Assembly (NCBI GenBank): GCA_013399305.1
Contig: VXAI01000190.1
Location: 608,324-672,323 of the forward strand
Source: Rostratula benghalensis
Lineage: Eukaryota; Chordata; Aves; Charadriiformes; Rostratulidae
Direction of reading: 5' to 3'
Length of the DNA stretch: 64,000 nt
The position numbers and the translations under genes were made by a program. Shown one piece after another: positions 51,298 to 61,760 of the stretch. Numbering within the stretch: the first letter of the stretch is position 1; each line of letters opens with the position of its first letter. Under the pieces are notes generated by a model that was not told the origin of the DNA, ran no database searches, and saw nothing but the letters and a program-made list of their open reading frames with translations.

Positions 51298-52018
51298 AAT
51301 CATAGAATCATAGAAGCATAGAATGGTTAGAGTTGGAAGGGACCTTAAAGATCATCGAGTTACAACCCCCTGCCATGGGCAGGGACACCTCCCACCAGAC
51401 CAGGTTGCTCCAAGCCCCATCCAGCCTGGCCTTGAACCCCTCCAGGGATGGGGCAGCCACAGCTTCTCGGGCCAACGTCAGTTGCCCAGAGAACATCAGC
51501 TGCCCTCACAGCAAAGAATTTCTTTCTGATATCTAATATAAATCTCCCCTCTTTCAGTTTAAAACTGTTACCTCTTGTCCTGTCACTACACTTCCTGACA
51601 AAGAGTTCCTCTCCAGCTCTCTTGTAGGCTCCCTTCAGATACTGGAAGGCTGCTATAAAGTCTCCTCAGAGACTCTCCTCCTCTTCTCCAGGTTGAACAA
51701 TCCCAGTTCTCTCAGCCTCTCTTCATAGGAAAGGTGCTCCAACCCTCTGATCAACTTCATGGCCCTCTGCTGGACCCATTCTAATAGTTCCATGTCCTTC
51801 CTGTGCTGAGGACTCCAGAGCTGGACACAGTACTCCAGGTGGGGTCCCAGGAGCACAGAGTAGAGGGGTAGAATCGTCTCCCTAGCCCTGCTGGCCACTC
51901 TGCTTTTGATGTAGCCCAGGATGCAGTTGGCTTTCAGGGTTGCCAGTTCACACTGCCGGCTCATGCTGACCTTCTCATCCACGAGCCTTCTCCTCAGGGC
52001 TACTTGTAGATTTCTGTT
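51298..52018 (-). mobile_element. CR1 LINE 3' fragment with ORF2 C-terminus, minus strand
   Basis: This is one of the two longest CR1 copies here, about 720 bases. Read on the minus strand it runs from the C-terminal part of the reverse-transcriptase ORF2 at 52018 to the 3' tail at 51298-51325 (CATAGAATCATAGAAGCATA). It includes GATCTTTAAGGTCCCTTCCA and GCAACCTGGTCTGG text as reverse complements. The element is 5'-truncated. An unusual segment at about 51468-51512 appears locally inverted relative to related copies. Confidence 0.95.
51653..52018 (-). pseudogene. CR1 ORF2 reverse-transcriptase C-terminal fragment
   Basis: CR1 ORF2 encodes the endonuclease and reverse transcriptase that copy the LINE by target-primed reverse transcription. 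Only the region after the polymerase core is left, about 120 codons. Signature stretches are [70 protein letters not shown]. The catalytic YxDD region and the endonuclease are missing, so it cannot act. The frame extends upstream to 52081 into unrelated flanking DNA; the upstream ATG is therefore not a real start. No internal stop occurs in the CR1 part, which suggests a fairly recent insertion. Confidence 0.9.
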
Positions 52019-52855
52019 GGTGAAAATATAGTTCAGGAAATGACAAACACATCTTCCATGGGGAAAAAAGGGTGGATCCATTTAAGGGTTCAGGTTAGGA
52101 TAATAGAAGGAGGGTAACCAGCAACACATTTTTGCCTTTTCCAGTGTCTATATATCACATTCAAAAGAGTTCATTAGGAACTTCACTTTTAATTGGACTT
52201 GGTAAAAGGGCTTTGTTCAATTAGCCTCAAAGGTCCTGCTAGCACAAGGATTACAGTGATATTAGGAAAACTATATACATATGAAAAGCTTGTTGTGATC
52301 ATGCCTCTAAGTTCTTCATGAACTGAATTGTGTTTGGGAAATCAAGATAATAAAAACTTACCAAATGGGAGTAAATAATTAATTTTTAAATAAACTGGAA
52401 TTTTCTGTTGTATTATAACTCTAATAGCTGAAGGAAAACATTGGGAGGCAGGAAAGTAAATGTTAATATAGAAACTTAAGGATAATAAGAGAAAACACTA
52501 ATACTGATTAGGATGATTATGATGATTATAACTTCCAGTATGTAAAATCATAATGAAAATGATACCGCCTAGTATGCACTCAGAATTTATACATGTACTT
52601 AGGCACAAGGAACATTTTTTTCCATGCTAAGATGGTTTGTGCAGTTACAGTAGTACTTATGAAGAAATAAGGAGAGGAGTAAAACAATCTGATGGGAAGG
52701 ACGATTCTCTATGCAAAGAAAAAGTTTCCTGATTCAAAAAGATCTTCCGACCCCGCCAAATAGGAACACAGGAAAGTAAAAGATAGCTTGAGGGGAGAGG
52801 AAAATACTTTGACATAAATCATTCAGAGGTAACACTGGGCAGGATGGTGACTTTG
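52019..52855. other. gene-free AT-rich stretch
   Basis: Nothing recognised apart from GAT/GATTAT-rich texture near 52500-52530. Confidence 0.45.
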
Positions 52856-52859
52856 GTTG

Positions 52860-52960
52860 CAGTCAATATTAAGATTTATTGATCTGAGAGATAAATATTG
52901 ACCAAGGTGATGCCAAAGTCAATATTTAACTTCAGGGACCATAAATCTTAATAGTGACTG
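52860..52960. repeat. nested foldback (two concentric inverted repeats)
   Basis: The outer arms are 52860-52879 and 52941-52960, matching as inverted repeats at 19 of 20 positions (AGTCAATATTAAGATTTAT on the left). The inner arms TAAATATTGAC (52892-52902) and GTCAATATTTA (52918-52928) are a perfect 11-base inverted repeat around a 15-base loop. Together they could form a two-part hairpin or cruciform of about 100 bases. No open frame lies in it. Confidence 0.85.
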
Positions 52961-55020
52961 TAAAGAGCAGTCAGTATCATCTATGCTTGATATATATTTT
53001 ATTGCCTTGTACAAGGGTATAAAAGGTTTTTTAAAAGAGAAGCTGTTTCCTTCATTTTGAAAAGCTCCTTGCCTTCCCAGAGCAATCCAGATTTGCCACT
53101 TGCCTTTTCAAAGATCATGTAATGATTGGGGCGGTCTCAAAACTGTGAGAATCATTTGAGTGATGAAAAAGCTGCTGATTTAACAACCAAAAAAAAAAAT
53201 AATAAAAGTAAAAACAAGCAGTCGGCAGCATCTTTTGCAGATTTATGTTAGCTATGAAATGCTGATGTACATGCAACATGTTGCTAGATAAAGCTATTTA
53301 ACAACCCAGAGGAAAATCAACTATAAATTACATAAGGTATCTGCAGTTCTCTAGGGTTTTCCTAATTTTCTGCTGTTCCATCTCAACACATCAACTGGAT
53401 CCATAAAATGTCCATGTACATAACAGTTCCTATTACATTTACAAATTATTCCAGTATGTGTACTACTGCACTCTCTTGAACATAGGATTTTGCTGGTTTT
53501 ATTATTAATATTTCTATCTGTTCTGCTTCTAAAGTATGTGAGCTATTTCTTATCCCAGTGTATGGGGTTCAATGTGTTGAACAGAAAGAGCTTAAGACCG
53601 TTTTCTGACTTATTATCTCCTTCCTCTTTGCTTATACTAAAGAGATGGCACTGACAACCACAGCTAAGGTAAATGCAAGTTAACAAATACAAATCATTAA
53701 GCAAAAAATCCCCATGAGGCAGCAAATGCTAATTTAGTTAACAGTCTTGGAGCATACCAGTGTTCTCCCTAATGTTCAGAGGAGATTTCTGTTATTACAT
53801 TAGATGACATTTGTCTTCAAAAGCCACTGCATATTTGACATCCATACCTGAAAAACACATTTATAATACAAGATTACTTGGACACTGCTGCATGACTGAG
53901 CCCAGCTCTTCTCAAAAAAGCAACTTTTTTAGACCAGTTTATAGGATCTAATCCAGCACAAGGGAATAATTTGACACAGTTTTATATAAGAAGGCTTTAA
54001 TTCTATGAAAAGGAGGCTTTATGACATTAAGGAGCACAACAGTTAACCTCAAATGGTTTATTCATGTCAGCACAGTCCAAAGACATAATTAGTTGTAATG
54101 TCCTTACCCTCAGAGTCAGGGGTTTAGAGAGGGAAGAGCCACCAGTGCCATTGCCCAGCTCCTGGTACTGACTCCCCGGGGGGCTGCCGCTGTCTAATTT
54201 TACGTCTCGGGATCCTGACAGATGATGGCCTTCCTTTCCAAAAGTGTCCGTACATCACCAGGATGATTTACAGGGAGGCTTTTTTTTCATGCCTGAGAAA
54301 CAGTGAAGGTACATCAATGTATCTAAACCTATCCTGAATCCCAGTGCTTAGGCTTTGGCAGTGCCTCAGGTTAAACACTTGTTCACAGGCACTTGTTAGA
54401 GGTTGTAGACACTTGGCAGTTTGGGTATGATCATTTCCATGACCCATAAAATTTTTGACTGGCAAAAGAAAACAATCAGAGTTGTCTGGAAAGGGATTCC
54501 TTTCTCAGGCTGTTTTTCAGGACTCTTCCAGTCTTCAGAAGTCAGCAGTTAAGTGATTTAGTTTTACTGATAATACTACTCTTGTTTTAGGAGATGACAA
54601 GGCTGGAAACTGTGGTAATTAAGCAAACACAGTAAAAAATCACGTCCATTTTCCCTTTTCCAGTGCTAGCAACCGAGCAAACACTGACACTGGAAGCACT
54701 CAAAGTTTACACGTGGCTGAGGGAGTACCATCCAAATTTTACCATAATGGGAAGTCAAGTATTTTGCTCATTTTAAGTATCTGCAATTGTAAACAGTGGT
54801 GATAATACTGGGAAAGAATGCACTTCAGAAGAGAGATGACTCTAGACACGATAACACTCTGAGATAACATTTTGAGAGAAGCAAACTAAGGTGGGGGTGT
54901 CCTTTATCTCTTACATCACAGCAATCTGGCTTTTGAAACATTCAGTAGGTAGCTGTATTTACAAACTTTAACTTGTGATGACTTTTAGTGATAAAGAGAG
55001 AGAGAGTCATCCCAGCTTGA
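52961..55020. other. gene-free stretch
   Basis: No gene seen. A small CpG-containing patch lies at about 54115-54260 with the run CCCCGGGGGGCTGCCG. A-rich low complexity lies at 53189-53213. Confidence 0.4.
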
Positions 55021-55042
55021 GGGTGGGGGTGGGGGGGGATGG
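55021..55042 (+). other. G-quadruplex-forming motif
   Basis: Three G runs of 3, 5 and 8 are separated by single T residues (GGGTGGGGGTGGGGGGGG). This satisfies the four-tract quadruplex pattern with one-base loops when the last run is split. It follows a short (GA)n at 55001-55008. Confidence 0.7.
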
Positions 55043-56510
55043 AACCACAACACTCCATACTTTGTGTTTCCACTGCGTGGAGTCATCATCTGGCATTTGG
55101 CTGGGGTGCAATAACTTGGTGTCTCTTTGTGGTGTGTCCCCCTTTCCCCTCCCCCGTACAGGATGAAGGCTTTAATCAGTTTTGTCAGAACGTTTGCTCA
55201 GTTAATCTCCTAGCAATGTGTGATGAATAATCTGCCTATTGACTGTCTCAGCAGTTGGTGGGTTCTCCACCCTCGCCCCATGGTGAGATGCATCTAGTTT
55301 CTGCTGGCTGCTCATTTTCCCTTAAAAGAGGAGCACTGTCTCTCTCCCCAGCCCCCAGCAGCCACATCCCACCCAGCCCACCCCCTCTTTAGCCTCACAT
55401 CCCTCTTCTCCTCTTCCCCTCTGGAATCTGGAAAATGCCGCCCGCCCCCCACTGGGGTTTGTCCTTGGATAATTACTCCGTCCCAGTCACCTTGAGCTCT
55501 CAGACTGTGGAGTGCTCTCTCTCTCTCTCTGCTGAGCTTCGTATCTTTATTTTCATACCAAGAAAAACAGATTTAGGATGAACAGGAAAGTTTTGGCAAC
55601 AACTGTCATCACATTATCAACACAGTGCTAGTGATGAATAGTTCTGGAGCAAAGAAAATGCCATGGGAAGGCTCTACTTCATCGGGACAAAAATACAAGG
55701 GCACATCTGAGAGCCTCCTTCATCACCGACTTGGAAGGAGAAAAATAAGGAAAAGTCCTCATAAAAAAAAAAATTAAAATCACAACTGCCTGCATCTGTG
55801 AATTGACTTGACAGAAGCGACCTCTGGGCCCCAATCCTGCACACAACTGCGGGGTCTGACTATGCCAGCCCTTTGCAGAGCAGAGAGAAGCAGGGAAGTT
55901 TCTTACCAGCAGCCCCGGTTTTAATTCACTTGGTAACAAAAGCCCAGCTCTGAAAAGTAAAGGGTTTCAGCTCCTGACTCAGGACAACATTTCTGCAAGT
56001 TCCTAAATTAGGCCAGAAATAAAATCCATTATACAAAAAGCAGTGTAGGTATTTGGGACAGAGATACACTTCTGGTTATAAAGGATGACAGAGATACATT
56101 GTGCCTTGGAAGGATATGGAAAATGTTACTTAAAACGTAGATTTGAGGAAATATAAATGAAATATAAATGAAAAGCTTCATGACTTCCAGCTGCAGGATC
56201 TTTTCAGATCTATCTGAAATGCATAACTGTGCTACCTCTGAATAAGTGGAGATGCACTGTTAATGTAACATTGCACTTTTTACAGAACTTCTTTTGTGCA
56301 CAGGTAAATCTGTCTTAGATCAAGCTCCAACTCTGACAGCCAGATTTCACCAGAGTGACATACACGAAGGCAGGGTTCTTATATTTATTGTGCAATTTGG
56401 GCTCAGTGTCTCCCTCACTTTTTAAGGGTGTTGTATTTTTCCCACTGATGATTTTCAACTAAATAAGAGTGGCTGCAGCTCCTTTCCACAAAAAAAAAAG
56501 ACATGGAGAT
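55043..56510. other. gene-free stretch with C-rich pyrimidine segment
   Basis: Segment 55340-55530 is C/T-rich, ends in a (CT)n run at 55515-55530 and carries a GC-rich CCGCCCGCCCCCC at 55439-55451. No product is recognised. A perfect 11-base tandem duplication (AAATATAAATG twice) lies at 56149-56170. Confidence 0.4.
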
Positions 56511-56941
56511 GCTGAGAAGGGGTCTGGTGTACAAGTCTGATGAGGAGGGTCTGAGGGAGCTGGGGTTGTTCAGCCTGGAGGAGGCTGAGGGGAGACCTTC
56601 TCACTCTCTACAACTCCCTGAAATGAGGGGGTAGCCATGGGGGTAATCAGTGTCTTCTCCCAAGTCACAGGTGATGGGACAAGCGGAAATGGCCTTACGT
56701 TGCACCAGGGGAGGTTCAGATTGGACACCAGGAAAAATTTTTGCAGGGAAAGGGTTATTAAGCCTTGGAATGGGCTGCCCAGGGAAGTGGTTGAGGCACT
56801 ATCTATGGAGGTATTTAAAACTCGGGTTCACATAATGCTTAGTGACATGGTTTAGTGATGGGTTTTATCAGAGTTAGGTTGATGGTTGGACTAGATGATC
56901 TTAAAGGTCCCTTCCAACCTAGAAAATTCTATGATACTATG
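56511..56941 (+). mobile_element. CR1 LINE 3' fragment, plus strand
   Basis: About 430 bases of CR1 are present, starting in the last ORF2 codons. A frame-shifted reading of GLRELGLFSLEEAEG is visible near 56550-56590. Then follow TTGCACCAGGGGAGGTTCAG, GGAATGGGCTGCCCAGGGAA, TGGACTAGATGATCTTAAAG and tail octamers ATTCTATG and ATACTATG. Its 3' end type (TTGATGGTTGGACTAGATGA) resembles the short copy at 5.3 kb more than the copies at 20.6, 26.3 and 51.3 kb. Frameshifts and stops make it non-coding. Confidence 0.93.
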
Positions 56942-59900
56942 AGTCCTGTTGCTTGTATGCTTCTTGTTTATTCTCTGCATTGTCCTACAGAAACAGAGCA
57001 GTTATATCTGCTTTTGTCTGAGCTAAGTGGTACCAAAAGCCACCTACTTTCTCTGTGTTCCTGAACCCCACCCAGGTCCTGCAGACAACCTAAACTCAGT
57101 CAGAGTTTGCATTCTCTATGCTACACACCCTTCTTTGCTATAAGCTGAAGGGTTATCACCTTATAGCACCTTATAGCTTTGGTGATGGAACGCTAAACCA
57201 TCTCAGCTACCCAGCCAGGAGGTCTGATGGTGGAGCCAGGCACAGCATGTTGGGTCCCTGCACACAGCAGTTAGTGTGTCCCCAGATGTGCCCTTGCACA
57301 TTTACATGCAGGTCTTACCCAGTGCTTTCCCCAAAGGCATAGCAACTGAATCGTCTCAGAGCTCACAGTAAGCAAACAGATGGTCAGCTAGAATATGATA
57401 CATGATGATATCTGTGCATAAAGTATGCATATTTGAATGTGTGTGCGTGCCTCCTTGGAGTGAGCATACAGAGTGTCACTGCCTTTTCTAGGGTTCTGGG
57501 AAGTTGTTTTCAGCTCGAATTTAGTGTCAAATAAATCTGGTTTATAGGTCACTTGTGATAGCTTGGGACCGAGTTGCATAGCACTGCGAAGCAGATACCA
57601 TCACATATTATATCCTCAAGAATTCCGGATGCAAAAATAAAGAAAAGGTTTTAGTTCTGTTGGTTTCATGTTTTGAAGCTCTTGAAACTGAGAAACTTGC
57701 TAAAATAATTTAAGTGCTGCATAAAGCACCTGACACAAGTGAATTATGCTAATAAAATGGGTACGTGTAGTTCACCATAGATCTATGTCTCATGGTTCTT
57801 GTTTACACCTCGGCAACTCATTCACACATTCTTGAGAGAAAGATCAATCAAAAGTGGGGTGCTAAATAATATGCCTTTAATTAACTGGATTTCAGAAGTT
57901 TCTAGAAGTCCAAAAGACAGGGAAGATGCACATTGTATGCTTTTCCCTTTTTAGCATTGAAAAGATTCTGCCCTCTAAGTCTTTGCGTTCTCTCCCCAGT
58001 TCTTGCCTCTCTTTTCTGAATATCTCTCTCTTTCCCACTGCTTCTTTTCAATGAACTCCATGCATTCAAGCTTCTTACTCACCAGGTGACTTGTCATTTC
58101 ATCAGCTCCTCCTAAACCAGCTCACTGTCTTCTCAGAGATGTGTTGAAGAGCTCTACAGAACCTCTTTGCTGAATTTTCTTATCAAAAGGCATCACATTG
58201 CCACCTAAGCATTAACAGGAATGTTTTGACATGGAAAAGTGATGTGAGAGGACAGGCATAAGACAAGAAGAAGCAAGCGTGCACCTTTCCAGCAGGACAC
58301 CTGAGCCAATCTAACAGCTCCCTGTTTCCAGCAGTGGCTTCACAAAGAGTTTCCCCTGTATTTGCAGACCAGGTACCACACTCAGACCCCCTCTCAGATC
58401 CCTCTCCACCAGGCTGGGTCTGGAGAGAAAGAGAAATTCTGAGGGGATGCAAAGGTCTAAGTTAAGTTTTTCGTCTTAACTCCCTTATGCCCAGATCTAA
58501 CTTTTTTTTCACTGTAGCAGCTTCACCAAAGCTAAAAGAACCAGAACTTTATCTCTTTGAAGCTCTATTGTCAGAAGCCATTTTCAAGAACACGAGACAA
58601 TCTTTTCCAAACAGGTCGGAATTCAATATTTTATGATCTGTTAACTGGAATGGAAAAGCAAGTCTTCTGTATTTTCTTTTCAGACCAAACTGCCATGATT
58701 CCATCTCTCCCAGTATACTCTGCAGCAAAGACCTTATTGCTGGTTCTGCAGTAATGATGGGTTCATATATGTTATCTCTTGGTTTTTTTGTAGATCGACA
58801 ATTTTAATGACTAGTCATTGGGTTTGCTATATCTCAAACTACTGCCCTCTTAAAGCACTGATTTCAGATCAGACTTCATGCTAACTCTCAACAATTGGTC
58901 TGATCCCCCTGTTCCAAGGAGAAAACTTCTCTTCCAGCCCTAGAAGACCACAGTACTACAGCATAAAACCAAACTGTCATATATAGAAAAAAAAAAAATA
59001 AATAAAAGGCACAGATGCTCTCTGTATTTTCTGCAGACTCCCATGCAGTTTCCCTGGTCTGATCTTTTCCTTCCTTTTCTGCCTTCATTCTACAGCTTTC
59101 TCCAGACTTTTTATCTGAGGTAAGTGACTGTCAGTTTATTCAAGGCACTTATCATATTTGCAAGAACTAGCACAGACCTCTCACATATTTGGTCTAGGTG
59201 TGATAAGAACATTTGCTCTTTATACATTAGCCCCACTTAAAACCTGTCAAAGACACCAAGTGGTCCTGCAATCTATCATCCATTCTGCAGTGCAAGTGAA
59301 GCTGGGTGGTTAGTTTCATCAGCCCTTTGAGATCAGATATCACTATAGCTGCTCCAAAACAGACCCAACTTGGAGTGGTTGGCAACATCATCATGTCCCA
59401 ATATCATGGGGCATGATCTGGCTCCTCTCCATCAGTAGAAGGCACCCGGAAGGTAAGTATTGTAGGTGGAGGCTACAGCCCCTCAGGTTACATCTGTACC
59501 AGTAAAACAAACAGCACTGGGCAGGCTCAGGCACTGAACCTCGATCACCCCCACTGTTAAATTTCTAGAATGGTTTTGACCCTGCCCGATTTGCACTCAC
59601 CCAAGCCATCTCCAAGAAGACTTCCTGAGCCAGCACAAACCAGGGACTCTTCCCATCAGAGCGTTTGGCTGTAGCCACCTCACTCTCACCGGGTAAAAGA
59701 GTTTAATCGTGTGGATGCGGGCGGTTCAGTGCCAGGTGACTGCAGTGGCGGAGAGCTGGACATGTGTGATTTACTAATACAAATGTAGCCTCACTGTCTA
59801 ACAACTTGCTGTGAAGTTGAAAGAGGAAACTTCTGAAGGAGCCCAGCAGGTTCCCATGCCCTGGATCGCTCCTCTGCTAGCTCTGAAAAGCCAGATTCTG

Positions 59901-60120
59901 AATTCTTTGCTCAAGTCTTCAATAACGTTGAATAAAGAAGGGGACGAGAGGCTACAAAGCAGACACAATTCTCCAACCTCTAGATTATCAGCCCCAGATC
60001 CATATGCAGAAGGAAAAAATGTATATGCCTGGGTTTCCTTTAATAGATTGTGCAGTCTACTCACTCACATTTATCACATGGGCTAATGTAAGATTTACTG
60101 TCCATAATTAATCAACCTTA
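56942..60120. other. gene-free stretch
   Basis: No gene supported. A perfect 10-base tandem duplication (CACCTTATAG twice) lies at 57157-57176, beside an inverted GCTATAAG at 57137-57144. A-rich run at 58988-59007. Confidence 0.45.
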
Positions 60121-60124
60121 GGCA

Positions 60125-60240
60125 GCAATACTTAGCACTTCTACTCCATTTTTCATTTTCAAAGTGCTTTTCAAACACTACCTAATTAAACATCAGGAAC
60201 AATTATTTCCAAGCTCCTTTACGGGCACATAAAAAAAATG
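60125..60240 (-). repeat. MIR-like SINE relic, antisense
   Basis: CTTAGCACTTCTACTCC, TCAAAGTGCTTTTCAAACAC and CTAATTAAACATCAGGAACA, then ATTATTTCC, follow the order of the antisense MIR-type consensus (TAGCACTTACT, AAGCGCTTTACAAA, CTCATTTAATCCTCACAACA, ATTATTATCCCC). Divergence is high. Confidence 0.5.
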
Positions 60241-60675
60241 AAATAAGCACGTTTTAGCATGTGTGTGAGGAACCTTTTTAAACCAAAACAGCTCTATCTG
60301 CAACCTGCTGAAGGAATGAAAGTAGTAACAGGACAGAGATTTCCAAACAGACCGAAGCAGCAGCCAGCAACACGGCTTCATTTTTGAAACTTCTGTCTAT
60401 CTCACATTTTCATTTTGTCTCAAGGAGGATAGTTTATTATTAAAGAACTGCAGAACTGGGATGAGAAAGAATCGCTTATTTGCAACAGACAGATGCCACC
60501 AATGGGCCTGGGGTTCTGATTCACACGCTCGGCAGTAACTCATGAGGTCACTCCTGCAAGTCGCACCTCATTTCTTTCACAGAGGTAGCAGATCAAGGTG
60601 TATGTGCACGCAGCAGCGGTGTCTTCACTAGCGAGGTCAATCCAAGGCATGGTATTTGCTCATGAAAAACAGTTT
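60241..60675. other. gene-free stretch
   Basis: Nothing recognised before the next CR1. Confidence 0.45.
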
Positions 60676-61460
60676 CAATCAGGGAATTGTCAGAGTTGGC
60701 AGGGCTCTAGAGCTCACCCAGTCCAACTCCCCTGCTAAAGCAGGGTTGCCCAGAGCACATCACTCAGGACTGCATCCAGGTGGGGCTTGAAGAACTGCAG
60801 AGAAGGGGACTCCACACCCTCCCTGGGCAGCCTCTGCCAGGGCTCTGCCACCCTCACCAGAAAGATTTTCCTCAGATTTCAATGGAACTTCCTGTGTTCC
60901 AGCTTGTGCCCATTGCCCCTCGTCCTGTCACTGGGAACCACTGAGAAACGTCTGGCTCCGTTCTCCTTCAACCCACCCTTCAGATCCTTGTGAGCATTAA
61001 TAAGGTCTGCCCTCAGCCTTCTCCTCTCCAGGCTAAAGAGCCCCAAATCTCTCAGCCTTTCCTCATCAGGGAAGATGCTCCAATCACTCCATCATCGTTG
61101 TTGCCCTACGCTGGCCTCTCTCCAGTATTTCCCTGTCTCTCTTGAACTGGGGAGCCCAGAACTGGATGCAATATTCCAGTTGTGGCCTCACTGGTGAAGG
61201 GCAAAATGACCTCCCTTGACCTACTGGCCAGGCTCTTCCTTCCTTATGTAGCCCAGGATTCCATTGGCCCTCTTGACGACAAGGGCACATTGCTGGCTCA
61301 TGAATAATTTACAATTTACCAGGACACCCAGATCCTTCTCCTCAGAAATGCTTTCCAGCAAGTCCACCCCTAACCTATATTGGTGGCTGTCATTCTTCCT
61401 TACCAGATGCAGGACCTTACACTTGCCCTTGTTGAACCTCATTAGGTTCTTCCCTCGTGA
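60676..61460 (-). mobile_element. CR1 LINE fragment with ORF2 C-terminus, minus strand
   Basis: About 785 bases of CR1, the longest copy in the window, in reverse orientation. The 3' end (near 60676) has AGAGTTGGCAGGGCTCTAGA and ACCCAGTCCAACTCCCCTGC but no clean octamer tail. The middle includes TTGTGCCCATTGCCCCTCGT and CCTGTCACTGGGAACCACTG. The left part of the element (right in window coordinates) is ORF2. The truncation point near 61460 lies about 45 bases from a 7SL-like pseudogene. Confidence 0.95.
61084..61460 (-). pseudogene. CR1 ORF2 reverse-transcriptase C-terminal fragment, frameshifted
   Basis: Reading leftwards from 61460, NLMRFNKGKCKVLHLVRKND, then [35 protein letters not shown] are standard CR1 ORF2 text just after the polymerase core. 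Near 61230-61290 the frame is lost, and it continues in another frame as [20 protein letters not shown] and [10 protein letters not shown], ending at a stop near 61084. The catalytic core is absent and the frame is broken, so it is non-functional. It is older looking than the open fragment at 51.7-52.0 kb. Confidence 0.9.
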
Positions 61461-61505
61461 CTAGAAATTCAGCACTGGCAGTTTTTGACCACCTCCAAGG
61501 AGAAA

Positions 61506-61760
61506 GTTGGGTGTGGTGGACCATGCCTGTCATCCCAGCAGCTCAGGAGGTAGGTGGGTGCCCTTGAGCCATGTCACCTTTTGCCTCGGAATGATGATCC
61601 CAGAGATCTCAGGTCAGCAGGTTGGCTAAGGAGGGGTGAAACCACCTGGGTCAGGAATGGAGTAGCTCAGTGTCTGGCAGTACAGACTGGTTTACGTAGG
61701 AGAGTGTACCGAAACCACTGGTGCATCAGTAGGTCAGTTGACCATCGACTTTGACTAGGA
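61506..61760 (+). pseudogene. 7SL (SRP) RNA-like retropseudogene
   Basis: 7SL RNA is the scaffold of the signal recognition particle. This stretch follows it from end to end with one large internal loss. The 5' Alu domain appears as GTTGGGTGTGGTGGACCATG (7SL: GCCGGGCGCGGTGGC...) then CCTGTCATCCCAGCAGCTCA and a CCTTGAG. About 45 bases of the stem are missing. The S domain then shows CAGGTTGGCTAAGGAGGGGT, with TAAGGAGGGGTGAA identical to 7SL, followed by GGGTCAGGAATGGAG (7SL: AGGTCGGAAACGGAG). The end has AAACCACTGGTGCATCAG (7SL: AGCCACTGCACTCCAG). I estimate 65-70 percent identity. It has lost the middle stem and many paired bases, so it is not a working SRP RNA. No A tail is obvious. Confidence 0.75.
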
